Source: Pseudoxanthomonas suwonensis (lineage in GTDB: Bacteria > Pseudomonadota > Gammaproteobacteria > Xanthomonadales > Xanthomonadaceae). Taken from it: 64,000 nt of DNA. The stretch covers positions 18,421 to 82,420 of the forward strand of contig QFNC01000011.1 in assembly GCA_003240695.1 (NCBI GenBank), read 5' to 3'. Shown here in pieces: positions 36,610 to 43,991 of the stretch (position 1 is its first letter; each line of letters opens with the position of its first letter). Below the pieces are notes generated by a model that did not search any database, had not been told where the DNA came from, and saw only the letters and a list, made by a program, of their open reading frames with translations. The position numbers were made by a program, and so were the translations under genes.

Positions 36610-37774
36610 GGCCGCTTGCCCGCTGCTCCGGAGCGGCACATGTCCTGGCCGCCTCCATGGACAGCGACGCCATCGATTCCTGCAAGGTCGGCAGCAGTGC
36701 ATGGGTATCCAGCATGATGCGGAATCCAGGTGTGTGGCCGGCCACCAGCAGGCGGCCATCAGCGGTCACGGTGGCCGCTGCCACGTCATCGGCACGATGC
36801 AAGCCGTTCCTGCCCGCCAGCACAGTCGCGGCTGCCACGGCATCGTCGCCCACAACGGTACCCACGCGACTGCGGATGGCCTGGAACAATTCCCGCTGCG
36901 TCTGCGACAGGTCGGCGATGTCGAACTTGCCGAACGAACGCGTGTGCAGACGCATCAGGCGCTGCAGGCTGATCTCGTTTTCGGCCTCCGGATTGGGTTT
37001 CTTTTGAATTGGATCGACATTGTTGTTGTTGCCATGCGGATTGCGCACGCGCAGCATGACCTCGCCGGTATCGGGATCGAGACGTGCGCCGAAAACCATG
37101 TAGGCGTGGCGACCGACCACGCCGTCGTCCACGGTTCCGGGCCTCTGCGCCAGGTCAACGAGGAACCTGGCCGTATCCAGCGCACTCGGATCGTCTTGGC
37201 CTTGGCCCGGATCGGGCTTGGTGGTCATCACGATGCGCCGCCCGTCGGCCAGTTCAGCATGGATGCGATCGACGATCTGCTGGGGTGGCAGTCCATCCAA
37301 TTCGGATGCACGCACCGTGATGGGATCCTCGCCGGTGATCGCATGCAGCGCATCCGCAGGGTCTCCGCCTTTATCAAGCATGGTCTTGCCAGCCTCCCAG
37401 CTGCCTGCAAGCTGCTTCGCGTAACCCACTTCATAGATTGCCGGCCAGATGGCACCGGATGTCTCCGCTTCCCCGATCCGGAACGTGCTGCCGCCTCTCG
37501 CTTCAAGGTTCTGATGCAGCTCGGCCTGGGTCACCGACACCGATGTCCACTGGCCGTCCTTGAACAGTCTGACCGAAAACGATCCAGACTGCGCGTCATA
37601 GCGAATGCCGGATCGGATGACGTCCGGCGTTTGCTGCGCCACCGATCCGGCTGCGGCAACGAGAAAGCAGTCGCCCAGCGATTTCTGCTGGATGTCATTG
37701 CCCCCGGGGCGGCCATCCGCCCCCCACAGATCCTTTTCAGTGAAAACGTGGCTGGATTGCGCATGTTTGGTCAT
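36590..37774 (-). CDS. putative T4SS effector: calpain-like cysteine protease with XVIPCD-like tail
   Basis: A 394-residue protein. Residues about 10-250 look like a calpain (C2) protease: QQKSLGDCFLVAAAGSVAQQ with C36, VVGRHAYMVFGA with H223, and LRVRNPHGNNNN with N245, the Cys-His-Asn triad in order and spacing. Residues about 285-394 resemble the XVIPCD signal: LFQAIRSRV, then GLHRADDVAAATVTADGRLLVAGHTPGF, then DTHALLPTLQESM. No Sec signal. It overlaps a downstream lipoprotein gene and an upstream 73-codon ORF (ATGA). Inference: a protease toxin secreted into competitors. Both assignments rest on motifs. Confidence 0.72.
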   Translation of the reverse strand: MTKHAQSSHVFTEKDLWGADGRPGGNDIQQKSLGDCFLVAAAGSVAQQTPDVIRSGIRYDAQSGSFSVRLFKDGQWTSVSVTQAELHQNLEARGGSTFRIGEAETSGAIWPAIYEVGYAKQLAGSWEAGKTMLDKGGDPADALHAITGEDPITVRASELDGLPPQQIVDRIHAELADGRRIVMTTKPDPGQGQDDPSALDTARFLVDLAQRPGTVDDGVVGRHAYMVFGARLDPDTGEVMLRVRNPHGNNNNVDPIQKKPNPEAENEISLQRLMRLHTRSFGKFDIADLSQTQRELFQAIRSRVGTVVGDDAVAAATVLAGRNGLHRADDVAAATVTADGRLLVAGHTPGFRIMLDTHALLPTLQESMASLSMEAARTCAAPEQRASGHAPERA

Positions 37775-37992
37775 GGAGTGCGTTCCGTCTGCAGGTGTTG
37801 GATCGGCATAGTAGCAGGCTTCAGGGTTTGACGGGGTTTGACGGGGTTTGCCGCGGCATTGCGCAGATCGCCTGTCTCACTGCGTGCCAGCGTGGCCTGC
37901 AGGGTAGCGGCATGCTCGTCGAAGCCACCGTGCGCCGTGGCGTTTGCGGCGGCCGGCGATTGCACCCAGTCGAGATGGCCGGGCCGTCTCAT
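37771..37992 (-). CDS. small ORF translationally coupled to the calpain-like effector
   Basis: 73 codons, product starting MRRPGHLDWVQSPAAANATA, with no recognised domain. Its stop overlaps the effector start (ATGA), the spacing used by co-translated genes. A 10-bp direct repeat (GGTTTGACGG) at about 37825-37846 lies inside it. It could be a leader ORF, an adaptor, or non-coding; the 37993-38171 stretch upstream holds nothing recognisable. Confidence 0.35.
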   Translation of the reverse strand: MRRPGHLDWVQSPAAANATAHGGFDEHAATLQATLARSETGDLRNAAANPVKPRQTLKPATMPIQHLQTERTP

Positions 37993-38171
37993 GCCGAATC
38001 AGCGCAATGCCGGCCATGCGCGACCGGCAGCACGATGCGTATCTGCCCTGCTGAGTGCGGCCGATCGACCGCCGACCGACCTGGCAGCCGTCCGGCAGGG
38101 CGTGCGGGTTGTATGCTTGCCGCGCATGTCGGCGCAGGACCGCTGCGTTGCATGCCTGCCCCGGACCCTGC

Positions 38172-39740
38172 ATGCGCATGATCATCAAACTGCTGTTGTG
38201 GACATTGGCCATCGTGCTGGTGCTGGTGGCCAGCGGCTGGCTGCTGGCGGACTGGCTGCAGCCGCGCGCGGTCGGTGTGCCCTCGCAGGCGTTGCCGGCG
38301 CAGCCCGACCAGACCGATCTGGACCGCGCCGTGGCCCCGCTGCTGTTGCAGCACCCGGGACAATCCGGTGCGGTGCTGGTGAACGACGGCCTGACGGCTT
38401 TCGCGGTGCGCGCGATGACCGCCCGCAGTGCCGGACGCAGCCTGGACCTGCAGTACTACATCTGGCACGACGACATCACCGGCCGCCTGCTGGCGCGCGA
38501 GGCCTGGATGGCCGCCGAACGCGGCGTGCGCGTGCGCCTGCTGCTGGACGATCTGAGCACCAAGGGCAGCGACCGCAAGCTGCTGGCACTGGACGCGCAT
38601 CCCAATATCGAACTGCGCGTGTACAACCCCTTGCGCAACCGCACCGGCCTGTTCCGCATCGTGGAGATGGTGCAACGCAGTTTCAGCCTGAACCACCGCA
38701 TGCACAACAAGGCCTGGATCGCCGACGGACGCGTGGCCGTGGTCGGCGGCCGCAACGTGGGTGTGGAGTATTTCGATGCCTCGCACCAGGCCAATTTCCA
38801 CGATCTGGATGCCATCCTGGTCGGCCCAGTGGTCGACCAGACCAGTGCCATCTTCGACCGTTTCTGGAACAGCGAGGCCGTGGTGCCGATCCAGGCGCTG
38901 GTGCGCAAGCCCCCGCACACGCTGGATGCGATGCTGCGGCAGGTCGATGCCGAAACCACCTCGGCGGAGGCCCGGCGCTATCTCGATCGGGTGTTCGCCC
39001 GGTTCGATGCCGACGCCTATTTCGATGGCGCGTCCGATGCCGGGAAAGGGGTGCACTGGAGCGCTGCGATGCAGGTGCTGTCCGACCCGCCGGACAAGCG
39101 CGGCGGGCAACGCGACGACTGGCTGATGAGCCAACTGCAGCAGCAGCTGGCTTCGGCCAACCACAGCCTGCAGCTGATCTCGCCGTACTTCGTGCCGGGC
39201 CCGACCCTCACCGGGCACCTGACCAGTCTGGTGGCGCAGGGGCGTCGCGTGGGCATCATCACCAATTCGCTGGCGGCCAACGACGTGCTGGCCGTGCACA
39301 GCGGCTATCGGCGCTACCGCACCTCGCTGCTGCAAGGTGGCGTGACCCTGCACGAGCTGCGCGCGTCCCGCGGCGGCGAACGCGACCCCTCGGCCTTCGG
39401 CAGCAGTGGCGCCAGCCTGCACACCAAGGCGTTCCTGGTGGATGGGCAGCGCGGCTTCATCGGTTCGTTCAATCTCGATCCACGCTCGGCCTGGCTGAAC
39501 ACGGAAATGGGCCTGCTGTTCCACGATGCCGGGCTGGGTGCCGAGCTGGCTGCCGAGTTCGATCACCTGGCCCGCCCGCAGCTGAGCTACGCGGTGTCGA
39601 TCCATGCCGACGGCAGCCTGCGCTGGGAAGACGGCAGCACCGATCCGCCCACGTTGTTGACCGACGAGCCCCAAGCCACCGCAGGCCAGCGCTTCACGGT
39701 CGCCGTGCTCGACTGGCTGCCGATCGAATCGCAGTTGTGA
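38172..39740 (+). CDS. phospholipase D-family protein (cardiolipin synthase ClsC-like)
   Basis: A 522-residue protein with one N-terminal membrane anchor (IIKLLLWTLAIVLVLVASG). It has two HKD motifs: HNKAWIADGRVAVVGGRN near residue 177 and HTKAFLVDGQRGFIGSFN near residue 417, each with the H-x-K-x4-D core and trailing Gly-Gly/Gly-Ser. The overall layout (LDLQYYIWHDDITG, LISPYFVPGPT) matches ClsC-type cardiolipin synthases at the inner membrane. Start at MRMIIKLLLW; a second ATG 6 bp downstream is possible. Standalone gene. Confidence 0.9.
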   Translation: MRMIIKLLLWTLAIVLVLVASGWLLADWLQPRAVGVPSQALPAQPDQTDLDRAVAPLLLQHPGQSGAVLVNDGLTAFAVRAMTARSAGRSLDLQYYIWHDDITGRLLAREAWMAAERGVRVRLLLDDLSTKGSDRKLLALDAHPNIELRVYNPLRNRTGLFRIVEMVQRSFSLNHRMHNKAWIADGRVAVVGGRNVGVEYFDASHQANFHDLDAILVGPVVDQTSAIFDRFWNSEAVVPIQALVRKPPHTLDAMLRQVDAETTSAEARRYLDRVFARFDADAYFDGASDAGKGVHWSAAMQVLSDPPDKRGGQRDDWLMSQLQQQLASANHSLQLISPYFVPGPTLTGHLTSLVAQGRRVGIITNSLAANDVLAVHSGYRRYRTSLLQGGVTLHELRASRGGERDPSAFGSSGASLHTKAFLVDGQRGFIGSFNLDPRSAWLNTEMGLLFHDAGLGAELAAEFDHLARPQLSYAVSIHADGSLRWEDGSTDPPTLLTDEPQATAGQRFTVAVLDWLPIESQL

Positions 39741-39919
39741 ACAGGCGATCAGGCCTCGCACCTGCGCGGCTTTTCTGCAGCGCACCACGAGCGGACATCG
39801 GTGTGGCTTAAACTATGCGGCTTGCGGCAGCGCGCGTGCCTGCCGTCGTTGCGTTCCACCCACCCGGCCGCTTGCGTGCGCCATCTCGGCGCGCCGGCCC
39901 TGCGCAGGAGTCGTTATCG

Positions 39920-41020
39920 ATGTTTGAGGTGCTTGCCAACACCGGCCACGAACAGGTCGTGTACTGCCACAACAAGGATGCCGGCCTGAAGGCCATCATC
40001 GCCATCCACAACACCGTGCTGGGCCCGGCGCTGGGCGGCACCCGCATGTGGCCGTACCAGAGCGAGGAAGACGCATTGAAGGACGTGCTGCGCCTGTCGC
40101 GCGGCATGACCTACAAGAACGCGGTGGCCGGCCTGGACATCGGCGGCGGCAAGGCGGTGATCATCGGCAATCCGGCCACCGACAAGTCCGAGGCGCTGTT
40201 CCGTGCCTTCGGCCAGTTCGTCGATTCGCTTGGGGGCCGCTACATCACCGCCGAGGACGTCGGCATCGACGTGAACGACATGGAGCTGGTGTACCGCGAA
40301 ACCGAGTACGTGACCGGCGTGCACCAGGTGCATGGCGGTTCCGGCGATCCGTCGCCTTTCACCGCCTACGGTACCCTGCAGGGCCTGATGGCCACGCTGC
40401 AGCGCGCCTTCGGCGACGAGGAAGTCGGCAAGTACTCCTACGCCGTGCAGGGTCTGGGCCACGTTGGCATGGAATACGTGAAGCTGCTCAAGGAACGCGG
40501 CGCCAAGATCTTCGTCACCGACATCAACGAAAAACTGGTGGACCGTGCCGTGCACGAATTCGGCGCCGAAGCCGTGGGTCCGGACGAGATCTACGACGTG
40601 CCGGTGGACGTGTATTCGCCATGTGCACTGGGTGGCACCGTCAACGAGCAGACCCTGCCCCGCCTGAAGGCCAAGGTGATCTGCGGCGCCGCCAACAACC
40701 AGCTGGCCGACGATGCCATCGGCGATGCGGTGGAACAGCGCGGCATCGTGTATGCACCGGATTACGCGGTGAATGCCGGCGGGGTGATGAACGTGGCCCT
40801 GGAACTGGACGGCTACAACCGCGAACGCGCGATGCGGATGATGCGCACCATCTACCACAACCTGACCCGCATCTACGAAATCGCGCAGCGCGACGGCATC
40901 CCGACCTACCAGGCCGCCGATCGCCTGGCCGAGGAACGCATCAGCGCCATGGGCAAGCTGAAGCTGCCGCTGAGCCACAGCCAGCCGCGCTTCCGCGGCC
41001 GCATTCGCGGCAACCACTGA
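39920..41020 (+). CDS. leucine dehydrogenase (Leu/Phe/Val dehydrogenase family)
   Basis: A 366-residue amino-acid dehydrogenase. It has LGGTRMWPYQSEEDALKDVL, the catalytic Lys region MTYKNAVAGLDIGGGKAVI near residue 82, the NAD-binding loop VQGLGHVGMEYVKLLKERG near residue 180, and CGAANNQLADD. It deaminates leucine to 2-ketoisocaproate. The start MFEVLANTGHEQ was chosen over an upstream frame extension. It is 12 bp from the next gene, an isovaleryl-CoA dehydrogenase two steps further in leucine degradation. The 179 bp upstream hold nothing clear beyond a likely promoter. Confidence 0.92.
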   Translation: MFEVLANTGHEQVVYCHNKDAGLKAIIAIHNTVLGPALGGTRMWPYQSEEDALKDVLRLSRGMTYKNAVAGLDIGGGKAVIIGNPATDKSEALFRAFGQFVDSLGGRYITAEDVGIDVNDMELVYRETEYVTGVHQVHGGSGDPSPFTAYGTLQGLMATLQRAFGDEEVGKYSYAVQGLGHVGMEYVKLLKERGAKIFVTDINEKLVDRAVHEFGAEAVGPDEIYDVPVDVYSPCALGGTVNEQTLPRLKAKVICGAANNQLADDAIGDAVEQRGIVYAPDYAVNAGGVMNVALELDGYNRERAMRMMRTIYHNLTRIYEIAQRDGIPTYQAADRLAEERISAMGKLKLPLSHSQPRFRGRIRGNH

Positions 41021-41032
41021 GTCCGCGTCCGC

Positions 41033-42190
41033 ATGCGTGCGTTTCCGCTGAACGAGGACATCGACAGCCTGCGCGCTGCCGTGCAACGCTTCGCCCAGGC
41101 CGAGATCGCTCCTTTGGCCGAGCAGATCGACCACGACAACGCCTTTCCGCAGCCGCTGTGGACCAGGCTGGGCGAGATGGGCCTGTTGGGCATCACCGTG
41201 CCCGAGCAGTACGGCGGCAGCGGCATGGGCTATCTGGCGCACCTGGTGGCGATGGAGGAAATCAGCCGCGCCTCCGGTTCGGTAGGCCTGAGCTACGGCG
41301 CGCATTCCAACCTGTGCGTGAACAACCTGTATGTCAACGGCAGCGAGGCGCAACGCGAGAAATACCTGCCCAAGCTCTGCAGCGGCGAATGGAAAGGCGC
41401 GCTGGCGATGAGCGAACCGGGCGCCGGTTCCGACGTGGTCGGCTCGATGCGCTGCACGGCCGAGCGCCGCGGCGACGTGTGGATCGCCAACGGCAACAAG
41501 CTGTGGATCACCAACGGCCCGGAAGCAGATGTGCTGGTGGTATACATGCGCACCGCACCGAAGGAGGCCGGATCGCGCGGCATGACCGCGTTCATCGTGG
41601 AAAAAGGCATGTCCGGCTTTTCCACCGCGCAGAAACTGGACAAGCTGGGGATGCGTGGCAGCAACACCTGCGAACTGGTGTTCGACGGCTGCGAAATCCC
41701 GCACGACAACGTGCTGGGCGAGGTGAACCAGGGCGTGAAGGTGCTGATGAGCGGCCTGAACACCGAGCGCCTGGTGCTGTCCGGCGGGCCGCTGGGCCTG
41801 ATGCAGGCCGCACTGGACATCACCCTGCCCTACGTGCGCGAGCGCCGCCAGTTCGATGCTCCCATCGGCACCTTCCAGCTGATGCAGGCCAAGATCGCGG
41901 ACATGTACACCGCACTGCAGTCGGCGCGCGCGTTCGCCTACCAGGTGGCCCGCGACTACGATGCCGGGCACAAGAGCCGCATCGATGCCGCTGCCTGCCT
42001 GCTGCACGCCAGCGAGGCCGCTGTGCAGGTCACCCTGGAAGGCATCCAGGCGCTGGGCGGCAACGGCTACATCAACGAATTCGCGACCGGCAGGCTGCTG
42101 CGCGATGCCAAGCTGTACGCAATCGGCGCCGGCACCAACGAAATCCGCCGCATGCTGATCGGACGCGAACTGTTCGCCGGCAACAGCTGA
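41033..42190 (+). CDS. ivd: isovaleryl-CoA dehydrogenase (acyl-CoA dehydrogenase)
   Basis: A 385-residue flavoprotein oxidising isovaleryl-CoA to 3-methylcrotonyl-CoA. Subfamily features: YGAHSNLCVNNLYVNG near residue 88, ALAMSEPGAGSDVVGSM, KLWITNGPEADVLVVY, and GLNTERLVLSGGPLGLMQ containing the catalytic Glu position typical of IVD (near 242). The C-terminal GGNGYINEFATGRLLRDAK is complete. In operon with leucine dehydrogenase. An integron-type cassette begins 8 bp after its stop, in the same orientation, so read-through could express the cassette genes. Confidence 0.92.
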   Translation: MRAFPLNEDIDSLRAAVQRFAQAEIAPLAEQIDHDNAFPQPLWTRLGEMGLLGITVPEQYGGSGMGYLAHLVAMEEISRASGSVGLSYGAHSNLCVNNLYVNGSEAQREKYLPKLCSGEWKGALAMSEPGAGSDVVGSMRCTAERRGDVWIANGNKLWITNGPEADVLVVYMRTAPKEAGSRGMTAFIVEKGMSGFSTAQKLDKLGMRGSNTCELVFDGCEIPHDNVLGEVNQGVKVLMSGLNTERLVLSGGPLGLMQAALDITLPYVRERRQFDAPIGTFQLMQAKIADMYTALQSARAFAYQVARDYDAGHKSRIDAAACLLHASEAAVQVTLEGIQALGGNGYINEFATGRLLRDAKLYAIGAGTNEIRRMLIGRELFAGNS

Positions 42191-42233
42191 GCGCATTGTT
42201 AGTTGCGCTCTATCACCACAGAAGGGAGCTTCA

Positions 42234-43397
42234 ATGCAAACGTCGCAATGGTTTGATGATTATGCCGACCAAGAGGACACAATTCAGGTAGACGAGTACG
42301 ACATAATTGCGGCTCCAAACGATTTCAATGTCCTCACTATCAACAGCTTTATAGAATCTGGGGCTGTGCGAATCCCTGGATTTCAGAGAAACTATGTATG
42401 GGATTTAGGCAGAGCGTCCAAGCTAATCGAATCACTAATTCTAGGCCTTCCAGTTCCTCAAGTTTTCTTGTATGAGATCGAAAGAAACAGTTTTCTTGTC
42501 ATAGACGGCCAACAGCGGCTGATGTCAATTTACTATTTCATCAAACAAAGGTTTCCTCGCGCTGATCGCCGAAGCGATATAAGAACAATATTTGATGAGA
42601 ATGGGCGCGTCCCTGATGAAATAATCCACAACGATAACTATTTTGAGAACTTTAGGCTGAAGCTTTCGAAACCAGGACAAATCGATTCCAACAAATTTTC
42701 AGGACTCTCTTACCTCACACTTGGATCCTACAAGCCCCAGTTCGAACTGCGCACGATCAGAAACGTCATCATTAAGCAAAGTTCGCCGCAAGGCGACGAC
42801 TCATCCATGTATGAAGTCTTTAATCGGCTAAACACGGGTGGCGTAAACCTTAAGCCTCAAGAAATACGCACCAGCATGTATCATTCGGCTTTCTACGAAA
42901 TTCTTTATAGAATTAACGCCGAACCCACTCTGCGCAAATTGTTCGGAAACACCCAGCCAGATATCCACATGAAGGATATCGAAATCCTTCTGCGGGCTTT
43001 CGCATTTCTATTGGATGGGAAAAACTACTCGCCCTCGATGATTCGATTTCTTAACGAGTTCTCCCGCAAAGCACGAGCACACACGGCTCAACAAAACGAC
43101 TTTCTTAAGGAACTATTTCAGTCTTTCTTAGTATCTGCCGAAGGCTTGCCGGACAACGTATTTCTTAACAGAAGATCCGGCCGACTGAATGTTGCATTAT
43201 TTGAGTCTGTATTCTATGCAGCTTCCCGCAATGCTTTTTCAGAACGCCGCCCATTGAGCGGAAGTCTTACAGTCCTGGAGATTGAGGCACTGGAGCAGGA
43301 CTCGAAATTTAATCTAGCAACACAAGAAGGAACAACCCAGACACGAAATGTACGTACGCGCCTAGATCGCGCCGAGAGCCTGATCTCCGCCCTATAA
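42234..43397 (+). CDS. DUF262 (GmrS-type ParB/sulfiredoxin-fold) protein, first gene of the cassette
   Basis: A 387-residue protein. The DUF262 hallmarks are near the N-terminus: SGAVRIPGFQRNYVWDLGRA (QR at 51-52) and LVIDGQQRLMSIYYF (DGQQR at 91-95), then MYEVFNRLNTGGVNLKPQEIR. This domain forms the nucleotide-hydrolysing half of GmrSD-type defence enzymes. No HNH/DUF1524 nuclease half follows in the chain. A Shine-Dalgarno (AAGGGAG) precedes the ATG. Its stop TAA abuts the ATG of the HEPN gene with no gap. Codon use and base composition are far more AT-rich than the neighbours, indicating transfer. Confidence 0.85.
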   Translation: MQTSQWFDDYADQEDTIQVDEYDIIAAPNDFNVLTINSFIESGAVRIPGFQRNYVWDLGRASKLIESLILGLPVPQVFLYEIERNSFLVIDGQQRLMSIYYFIKQRFPRADRRSDIRTIFDENGRVPDEIIHNDNYFENFRLKLSKPGQIDSNKFSGLSYLTLGSYKPQFELRTIRNVIIKQSSPQGDDSSMYEVFNRLNTGGVNLKPQEIRTSMYHSAFYEILYRINAEPTLRKLFGNTQPDIHMKDIEILLRAFAFLLDGKNYSPSMIRFLNEFSRKARAHTAQQNDFLKELFQSFLVSAEGLPDNVFLNRRSGRLNVALFESVFYAASRNAFSERRPLSGSLTVLEIEALEQDSKFNLATQEGTTQTRNVRTRLDRAESLISAL

Positions 43398-43928
43398 ATG
43401 AACACCATCGATCAATTCTATAAAGATGCAATAGATGTTGCAGCGAGCCTGCCTGCCGACCAACCATCGCTGCTGAACACGGTCAATAATAATTTACGAA
43501 AAGCCCTTTTACTAGCAGCAACGAGCCATTTTGAACACATATTGAGCAACGCGGTAAGCGACGCCTACCAACAGCAGATTGGAAGCGCCAACCATCTTAT
43601 TTCATTTGTACGCAACAAGGCAATTTCCAGACAATATCACACTTGGTTCAACTGGAAAGAACGAAATGCAAACCAATTCTTTGGACTATTCGGTGACGAT
43701 TTCAAAGAGTGGATGCAGAACAATATCAGGAACTCTCCGGAACTGGCGTCTGCAATTGTAGATTTCCTAGATCTCGGAAATGAAAGAAGCAAGTTGATTC
43801 ATCAAGATTTCGCATCATTTCCATTCGAAAAAACAATCGAAGAAGTGTATAAACAGTACACTTCAGCAAGCGCTTTTGTTTTTTCATTCTCTACCAATCT
43901 CAGAGATTATCTCAGCACACGCACCTAA
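43398..43928 (+). CDS. HEPN-domain protein (probable RNase, RiboL-PSP/MAE_28990-like)
   Basis: A 176-residue helical protein. The C-terminal half carries GNERSKLIHQDFA, which fits the HEPN R-x4-6-H motif with R130 and H135. An earlier conserved-looking helix (LLLAATSHFEHILSNAV) fits the first HEPN helices. HEPN proteins of this kind are metal-independent RNases in toxin-antitoxin and phage-defence systems. Directly adjacent to the DUF262 gene, which is its likely partner or regulator. The TAA stop lies inside the R'' box of the cassette's attC site, as is usual for cassette genes. Confidence 0.72.
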   Translation: MNTIDQFYKDAIDVAASLPADQPSLLNTVNNNLRKALLLAATSHFEHILSNAVSDAYQQQIGSANHLISFVRNKAISRQYHTWFNWKERNANQFFGLFGDDFKEWMQNNIRNSPELASAIVDFLDLGNERSKLIHQDFASFPFEKTIEEVYKQYTSASAFVFSFSTNLRDYLSTRT

Positions 43929-43979
43929 CAAGTCGCTCAAGCCGATACCGCTTCGTGGCACCACGGCTTGACTCGAACG
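43923..43979 (+). repeat. attC site arm of the lone cassette
   Basis: R'' ACCTAAC at 43923-43929, L'' TCAAGCCG at about 43937, a short variable loop, L' CGGCTTGA at about 43964, then CTCGAACG. The remaining part of R' (TTAGTT) is at the other end of the cassette. CTAACAA-TCG-TCAAGCCGA-A-CGCTTCG is shared with the attC at 63430. Confidence 0.8.
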
Positions 43980-43991
43980 ATGGCCGGTGGC

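Larger units (their letters stand above)
42199..43979 (+). mobile_element. lone integron gene cassette at a secondary site (DUF262 + HEPN)
   Basis: A 1781-bp AT-rich unit. It begins TTAGTTGCGC directly after a host G (42198) and ends ...CTCGAACG (43979). Joining the ends recreates G^TTAGTT, the R' core of an attC site whose R'' (ACCTAAC) and L''/L' arms are present at 43923-43979. Left and right of it are the stop codons of ivd (42190) and hutU (43992), leaving only 20 bp of host spacer. Its attC arm resembles the attC at 63.4 kb in the integron of this genome. This is what IntI-mediated insertion at a non-attI site would give. Confidence 0.82.

Noticed and set aside
42234..43928. GmrSD type IV restriction enzyme
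   Set aside because: Only the DUF262 half is present. The second gene has a HEPN motif and no HNH residues, so it is not GmrD.
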